The position numbers were made by a program, and so were the translations under genes. A stretch of DNA of 64,000 bases, taken from assembly GCA_002967695.1 (NCBI GenBank), contig PUHN01000003.1, positions 1 to 64,000 on the forward strand. Reading direction: 5' to 3'. Each line of letters begins with the position of its first letter. Positions within the stretch are counted from its first letter, which is position 1. The notes below the pieces were generated by a model, which saw only the letters and a program-made list of their open reading frames with translations, was not told the origin of the DNA and ran no database searches. Positions 57,899 through 64,000 of the stretch are shown here, piece after piece. This DNA comes from Rhodobacteraceae bacterium WD3A24 (GTDB lineage Bacteria; Pseudomonadota; Alphaproteobacteria; Rhodobacterales; Rhodobacteraceae).

Positions 57899-58663
57899 TT
57901 ACAGATACCCCGCCGAGCGAAAGCTCAGCTCGCGCTGCTTGCCGATGATGAGGTGATCGTGCAGCGTCAGCTCGAGCGCCTCGGCGGCGGCCTCGATCCG
58001 CGCGGTCATCGCGATGTCGGCCTGCGAGGGTGTCGGGTCGCCCGATGGATGGTTGTGCACGAGGATCAGCGCGGAGGCGTTGAGTTCAAGCGCGCGCTTG
58101 ACCACCTCGCGCGGGTAGACGGGGACATGATCGACGGTGCCGCGCGCCTGTTCGTCATCGGCGATCAGCGTGTTCTTTCGGTCGAGGTAGAGGACGCGGA
58201 ACTGCTCGATCTCGCGATGGGCCATGGCGGTGTGGCAATAGTCCAGCAACGCGTCCCAGCCCGAAATGACAGGGCGGTGCATCACGCGGGCGCGGGCCAT
58301 GCGGTGGGCCGACGCCTCGACGATCTTGAGTTCCCGCACCACCGCCTCGCCCACCCCGTCGATCGCGGCCAGCCGCTGCGGTTCGGCCGCGATGACGCGG
58401 TTGAAATCGCCGAAGGCGTCGATCAGGCGGCGCGCGAGCGGCTTGACGTCCTGCCGCGGGATGGCGCGGAACAGGACCAGTTCCAGCAGCTCGTAGTCCG
58501 GCATCGCGGCCGCCCCGCCCTGCATGAAACGCGCGCGCAGGCGCTTGCGATGATCGCGCAGATAGGACGGAACCCTGCCGCCCGGCGATGCCGACGGAAC
58601 CGGCGCCTCGTCGGGCTCCAGCAGGGGCAAGGGGGCTTCGGAAAGGGCGCGGGTCGGGCACAT
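57899..58663 (-). CDS. radC: RadC family JAB/MPN-domain protein
   Basis: A 254-residue RadC-like protein. A helix-hairpin-helix region (about 80-120, IAAEPQRLAAIDGVGEAVV) is followed by a JAMM metalloprotease-like domain with LILVHNHPSGDPTPSQAD (metal-binding H, H and D). RadC was once called a DNA repair protein; its biochemical role is unsettled, but it is often induced with competence genes. An upstream site, TTAA-N7-TTCAC, lies 24-38 bp before the start on the minus strand. It is convergent with the PBP-OmpA gene. Confidence 0.92.
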   Translation of the reverse strand: MCPTRALSEAPLPLLEPDEAPVPSASPGGRVPSYLRDHRKRLRARFMQGGAAAMPDYELLELVLFRAIPRQDVKPLARRLIDAFGDFNRVIAAEPQRLAAIDGVGEAVVRELKIVEASAHRMARARVMHRPVISGWDALLDYCHTAMAHREIEQFRVLYLDRKNTLIADDEQARGTVDHVPVYPREVVKRALELNASALILVHNHPSGDPTPSQADIAMTARIEAAAEALELTLHDHLIIGKQRELSFRSAGYL

Positions 58664-58686
58664 GGCCCGAGCCTCGCGCCCCGTGG

Positions 58687-58701
58687 TGAAGGAAAGGTTA
58701 A
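58687..58701 (-). promoter_or_regulatory. CtrA-like site upstream of radC
   Basis: Read on the minus strand, TTAA-N7-TTCA (58698-58701 and 58687-58690) is one mismatch from TTAA-N7-TTAA. It lies 24-38 bp before the radC start. Confidence 0.38.
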
Positions 58702-58723
58702 CGCCGGCGCGTGAAGGCGCCGC

Positions 58724-59878
58724 TCAGCCCGTCATGCCATCCCAGAAGCTCTTGACCTTGGAGAAGAAGGACGAGCGTTCTGGGTTGTTGTGTTCGCTGA
58801 GTTCCTCGAATTCGCGCAGCAGCTCCTTCTGCCGCCCGGTCAGGTTGACAGGCGTCTCGACGGCAAGTTCGATCATCAGGTCGCCATCCCCGCCGCCGCG
58901 CAGGGCGGGCATCCCCTTGCCGCGCAGGCGCATCTGCTTGCCGGTCTGGCTTCCGGCGGGAACCTTCACCCGCGAGCGGCCGCCGTCGATATTGGGCACC
59001 TCGATCTCGCCGCCCAGCGCGGCCGTGGCGACGCTGACCGGCACCCGGCAGAACAGGTTGGCGCCGTCGCGGTCGAACAGCGGGTGCTCCTGAACCTGGA
59101 TGAAGATGTAGAGATCGCCGGCCGGCCCGCCACGCATGCCGGCCTCACCCTCGCCGGACAGACGGATGCGCGTGCCCGTCTCCACGCCGGCGGGCACATT
59201 GACCGACAGGCTCCGATCCCGCTCGACCCGGCCCTGGCCGCCGCAGGCCTTGCAGGGATCCTTGACGATCTGGCCCAGCCCGCCGCAGGTCGGGCAGCCG
59301 CGCTCGACCGTGAAGAAACCCTGCTGCGCGCGCACCTTGCCCATGCCTGCGCAGGTCGGGCAGTTGACGGGTTCGGCCCCGCCCTCGGCGCCCGAGCCCT
59401 CGCAGGACTCGCAGGTGCTCAGGCTGGGCACACGGATGGTCTTGCGGATGCCCGAATAGGCCTCTTCGAGGGTGATCGTCATGTTGTAGCGCAGGTCGGA
59501 GCCGCGCATGGCGCGCTGGCGCGCGCCGCCGCGGGCGCCGCCCATGAAATCGCCAAAGAGATCCTCGAACACGTCGGAGAAGGCGGAGGCAAAGTCGCCG
59601 CCCGGATGCATGCCGCCGCGCGGCCCGCCCGCGCCCGCACCGCCCATGCCGCCCTCGAAGGCGGCGTGACCGAAACGGTCATAGGCGGCCTTGCGCTCGG
59701 GATCCTTGAGCGCGTCATACGCCTCGTTGACTTCCTTGAACTGCGCCTCGGCATCGGGGTTGTCGCCGTTGCGGTCGGGGTGAAGCTCCTTCGCCTTGCG
59801 GCGATAGGCCTTCTTTATCTCTTCCTCCGACGCGCCACGGGACACACCCAGAACGTCGTAAAAGTCGCGCTTTGCCAT
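58724..59878 (-). CDS. dnaJ: Chaperone protein DnaJ
   Basis: A 384-residue type I DnaJ that stimulates DnaK and holds unfolded proteins. The J domain (residues 1-70) has the HPD motif in ELHPDRNGD. It is followed by a G-rich linker with [19 protein letters not shown], four zinc-binding CxxCxGxG repeats ([32 protein letters not shown]) and the substrate-binding C terminus. The start at 59878 gives [11 protein letters not shown]; a longer frame to 59932 includes the intergenic hairpin and is rejected. It is second in the dnaK-dnaJ operon. Confidence 0.97.
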   Translation of the reverse strand: MAKRDFYDVLGVSRGASEEEIKKAYRRKAKELHPDRNGDNPDAEAQFKEVNEAYDALKDPERKAAYDRFGHAAFEGGMGGAGAGGPRGGMHPGGDFASAFSDVFEDLFGDFMGGARGGARQRAMRGSDLRYNMTITLEEAYSGIRKTIRVPSLSTCESCEGSGAEGGAEPVNCPTCAGMGKVRAQQGFFTVERGCPTCGGLGQIVKDPCKACGGQGRVERDRSLSVNVPAGVETGTRIRLSGEGEAGMRGGPAGDLYIFIQVQEHPLFDRDGANLFCRVPVSVATAALGGEIEVPNIDGGRSRVKVPAGSQTGKQMRLRGKGMPALRGGGDGDLMIELAVETPVNLTGRQKELLREFEELSEHNNPERSSFFSKVKSFWDGMTG

Positions 59879-59899
59879 TTCGGCCCCCCGGGGAACACG

Positions 59900-59927
59900 C
59901 GGGCCGACCCCCGACGGGGCCGGCCCG
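59900..59927 (-). repeat. dnaK-dnaJ intercistronic hairpin
   Basis: A 12-bp stem with one mismatch (59900-59911 with 59916-59927) and a 4-nt loop lies between dnaK (stop at 59948) and dnaJ. There is no T-run, so it is probably an RNA-stability or processing element rather than a terminator. Confidence 0.5.
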
Positions 59928-59947
59928 GTCATTGCGGTGTTGCGGCG

Positions 59948-61879
<1,932 letters not shown>

Positions 61880-61985
61880 TTTCTGCTACCTCTTCTTTCG
61901 GCGGTGTTGTGGCGCCAGATCCGCGTTCGGCCTCTCGCGCCGATCCCCATAACGGCCGGGGGGTGCCCGGCTCGACTTCGGGGGG

Positions 61986-62014
61986 TATATAGGGAGGGCC
62001 GGATAGGGCTGCAA
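61986..62014 (-). promoter_or_regulatory. RpoH-like promoter of dnaKJ
   Basis: On the minus strand, TTGCAG (62009-62014) and CCTATAT (61987-61993) are separated by 15 bp. The -10 fits CYTATNT exactly; the -35 has GTTG rather than CTTG. It lies about 108 bp upstream of dnaK. Confidence 0.5.
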
Positions 62015-62047
62015 CCGGTCCGCCGGCGCGAAGTTCACGAGGATGTC

Positions 62048-62692
62048 ATGGCTTTTTCCCAATCGGACGCGACACGCGCGGTGCGCGAGGGCGCGCCGCT
62101 CGACCTGCGGGGCGCGCAGGTCTGGCAGGGATTTCTCGATGCGGCTGCGCAGCGGGCGCTGCTCGACGACATACGCGCGATCATGCGCGCGGCGCCACCG
62201 GTCCAGCCGGTCACCCCGCGCGGCAGGCCGATGTCGGTATGCATGACCGCCGCGGGCCGCTTCGGCTGGATTTCCGACCGGGGCGGATACCGTTACGTGG
62301 AGACGCACCCCGCCGGCGCCCCGTGGCCGGCGATCCCGCCCCGCGTGCGGGCCATCTGGGACGCGGTCTCCGGCTGCGGGCGGGCGCCGGAGTGCTGTCT
62401 GGTCAATCTCTACGGAGAAGGGGCGCGGATGGGGCTGCACCAGGACCGCGACGAGGCCGATTTCGGCTGTCCGGTCGTCTCGGTCTCGCTGGGCGATGCG
62501 GGGCTGTTCCGCGTGGGCAACACCACCCGCGGCGGGCCGACCGAGTCGATCTGGCTGCACTCGGGCGACGTGGTGGTTCTGGGCGGACGCGCCCGGCTGG
62601 CCCATCACGGCGTGGACCGCATCCGCTTCAAATCCTCGCAGTTGCTGGAGGAGGGCGGACGGATCAACCTGACCCTGCGGGTGGTGACCTGA
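62048..62692 (+). CDS. alkB: Alpha-ketoglutarate-dependent DNA dealkylase AlkB
   Basis: A 214-residue Fe(II)/2-oxoglutarate dioxygenase that removes methyl groups from 1-methyladenine and 3-methylcytosine in DNA. The iron ligands are H131 and D133 (HQDRDE) and a histidine at 186-187 (RLAHHGVDR). The 2-oxoglutarate arginine is in GGRINLTLR (205-211). The N-terminal lid holds PRGRPMSVCMTAAGRFGW. The start at 62048 gives MAFSQSDATR with a gagg SD. No ada gene is nearby. Divergent from dnaK; convergent with the permease gene. Confidence 0.93.
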   Translation: MAFSQSDATRAVREGAPLDLRGAQVWQGFLDAAAQRALLDDIRAIMRAAPPVQPVTPRGRPMSVCMTAAGRFGWISDRGGYRYVETHPAGAPWPAIPPRVRAIWDAVSGCGRAPECCLVNLYGEGARMGLHQDRDEADFGCPVVSVSLGDAGLFRVGNTTRGGPTESIWLHSGDVVVLGGRARLAHHGVDRIRFKSSQLLEEGGRINLTLRVVT

Positions 62693-62701
62693 GGCCGGCC
62701 C

Positions 62702-63523
62702 TCAGCGCCGCGCGGCCCAGCTGATCGAGGCGCGCTGGCGCGTGTAGAATTCGCCCATCAGCCCGATGAGCAGACAGACGAGCGAGACGTAGACCGCGAA
62801 ACTGACCGAGGTGAAGTGCGGATTGTAGTTGATAAAGGTAAAGCCGCGGGCCTGGTCGATGGCGTGAAACAGCGGGTTCCAGTCGAAGAAGGGCAGCATG
62901 AAGGCCGGCAGGCTGTTGGCCACGAACATCTTGCCCGAAGCGATCATGTTGGCGCGCATATAGGCCTGCGAGGCGATCTGGACGAAATTGGGAAACCACG
63001 GCTTGAGCGCGAGAAACACCATCCCGATGGACACGCCGGCGAACCATGCCAGCAGCAGCATGGAAAAGGCCGCCACCGGCTGATCGACCGTCACCGGGGT
63101 CCAAGCCACATGATAGATGAACAACACGACGAAAAGCGACAGAACCTGGATGTAGAGCGCACCCAGCGCGGCCGAACTGATGGCGATGATCGTGTTCATC
63201 GGCGCATGCTTCATCATCGGCGAGGCGGGGCCCTCCGAGCCTATCACCGCGCTCATCGCCTTGACATGGCACATGAACAGGAAGATCCCAGACATGATGT
63301 AGAGCAGATAGTCGCCGCGCAACGCCGCGTTGCGCATCCCCAGAACGGCGAACATCACATAGAACACCACCACCAGCAGCAGCGTCTGGGCGATGTTCAT
63401 GAACAGCCCGAGGATCGCGTTGCCGTGGGTCTTTCGGATGGAGCGGACCGCCGCGTGAAAGATCAGCTCCAGCATGCCCAGCCCGCGGGAGACGCCCGAT
63501 TCCTGTCTGTTGCGCCGAAACAT
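62702..63523 (-). CDS. ABC-2 type exporter permease (capsule/polysaccharide export, KpsM/Wzm-like)
   Basis: A 273-residue inner-membrane permease with six hydrophobic segments (first about residues 38-60). It is similar to KpsM/Wzm-type permeases that export capsule or O-polysaccharide with an ATPase partner (KpsT-like), which is not in this window. Conserved-looking points are GIFLFMCHVKAMSAV and FDWNPLFHAIDQARGF. The start is uncertain: ATG 63523 (gcgagg just upstream) is used here; a GTG at 63544 and an ATG at 63475 are alternatives. It is divergent from cysQ, so their 5' regions are shared. Confidence 0.83.
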   Translation of the reverse strand: MFRRNRQESGVSRGLGMLELIFHAAVRSIRKTHGNAILGLFMNIAQTLLLVVVFYVMFAVLGMRNAALRGDYLLYIMSGIFLFMCHVKAMSAVIGSEGPASPMMKHAPMNTIIAISSAALGALYIQVLSLFVVLFIYHVAWTPVTVDQPVAAFSMLLLAWFAGVSIGMVFLALKPWFPNFVQIASQAYMRANMIASGKMFVANSLPAFMLPFFDWNPLFHAIDQARGFTFINYNPHFTSVSFAVYVSLVCLLIGLMGEFYTRQRASISWAARR

Positions 63524-63659
63524 CCTCGCGCCCGCTCCATTCACGCCGCATGCGACCGCAGTGATGGCCGCAAAACTTGCCGTTTTTTGGGCATACGACG
63601 ATAAGGGGCCGGCGGGCGTTCGGCAACCATCGGCCCCGCGCCGCCAGCAGGAGCAGGAA

Positions 63660-64000
63660 ATGGACTATCAACGGCTGGAATCCGAGATGCGCCGGCTCGC
63701 CCTCGCGGCCGGCGCGCGCATCATGGAAGTCTATGAGGGGCCGGCCTTCGAGGTGCGCGCCAAGGCCGACGCGAGCCCCGTCACCGAGGCCGACGAGGCC
63801 GCCGATGCGCTGATCTCGGCGGGGCTGGCGCGCGCCTTTCCCGACACCGCGCTGATCACCGAGGAGCAGGCCGCCTCGCACGCGCTGCACGCCGACGCCT
63901 TTCTGATCGTCGATCCGCTCGACGGCACCCGGGAGTTCGTCGAGCGCCGCGGCGACTTCACGGTCAACATCGCCTATGTCGAGGACGGCACCCCCCGCCG
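63660..64000 (+). CDS. cysQ: 3'(2'),5'-bisphosphate nucleotidase CysQ, 5' part (cut by window end)
   Basis: The first 113 codons of an inositol-monophosphatase-superfamily protein, continuing past base 64000. The metal-binding motif DPLDGTREFVERRGDFTVNI is the CysQ-type form, which hydrolyses PAP (a sulfate-assimilation by-product) to AMP. ITEEQAA carries a further metal-binding Glu. The N terminus MDYQRLESEMRRLALAAGA is typical. The SD caggagcaggaa precedes the ATG. The rest of the gene, and hence its integrity, cannot be judged. Confidence 0.9.
   Translation, partial: MDYQRLESEMRRLALAAGARIMEVYEGPAFEVRAKADASPVTEADEAADALISAGLARAFPDTALITEEQAASHALHADAFLIVDPLDGTREFVERRGDFTVNIAYVEDGTPR

Overview
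The window is chromosomal DNA from a high-GC alphaproteobacterium, most likely family Rhodobacteraceae (Rhodobacter/Roseobacter group). The reasons are a second-type RpoH sigma factor, an endonuclease-type MutL, the rimP-nusA-ylxR-infB and dnaK-dnaJ arrangements, the comF-grxC-nitrilase-marR/ubiG order, a bacterial voltage-gated sodium channel typical of marine members, and lineage-specific families such as DUF2125. This is inferred from protein families read by eye. No rRNA, IS element, prophage, CRISPR array or integrase gene was seen. I found 63 protein genes (two cut by the window edges) and two tRNAs. No gene-free stretch exceeds 300 bp; the longest are about 200 bp (14800-15003) and 195 bp (7707-7900).

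Layout. 1-6.2 kb: mutL end, rmuC, an FMN reductase facing a ThDP enzyme, an SDR and gshB. 6.2-10.5 kb: comM/yifB divergent from rpoHII-chaN, then a LOG-family protein. 10.6-14.9 kb: dapD-hypothetical-dapE, a TauE/SafE permease and mdh with a strong terminator. 15-19.2 kb: rpmJ, tRNA-Val, an N-formylglutamate amidohydrolase, dinB, an orphan ATP-grasp ligase and tRNA-Gly. 19.2-25.7 kb: an SDR, a DUF2125 protein, htpX, ilvA, a thioesterase and argG. 25.7-28 kb: an Hpt protein facing a response-regulator/PP2C phosphatase, and a Nudix enzyme. 28-36 kb: hslO-nudix-cca, two LysE exporters, an ABC exporter, an RNA methyltransferase and the sodium channel. 36-43 kb: envelope genes (CAP lipoprotein, Tat-type L,D-transpeptidase), a 60-aa exported protein, hemH, comF-grxC-nitrilase-marR and ubiG. 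43-49.5 kb: pip and the rimP-nusA-ylxR-infB operon behind a leader with a terminator hairpin. 49.5-58.7 kb: argJ-mutT, a parvulin PPIase divergent from secA, two exported proteins and radC. 58.7-64 kb: dnaKJ, alkB, a polysaccharide-export permease and the start of cysQ.

How the genes work together. Three themes recur. (1) Stress and proteostasis: rpoHII has an upstream element resembling the RpoE (ECF11) promoter, and htpX, hslO and dnaK have RpoH-like promoter candidates, so a sigma factor and several likely targets lie in one window. (2) DNA uptake, repair and a possible gene-transfer-agent link: comM, comF, radC and an RbaY-like phosphatase each have an upstream near-match to the CtrA site (TTAA-N7-TTAA), although TTAA is rare in this sequence. 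(3) Gene expression and export core: rimP-nusA-infB, secA and rpmJ. Most of the window is conserved housekeeping DNA. The less ordinary items are the CtrA-like site set, the rimP leader, the orphan ATP-grasp ligase, the sodium channel and the exported proteins downstream of secA.
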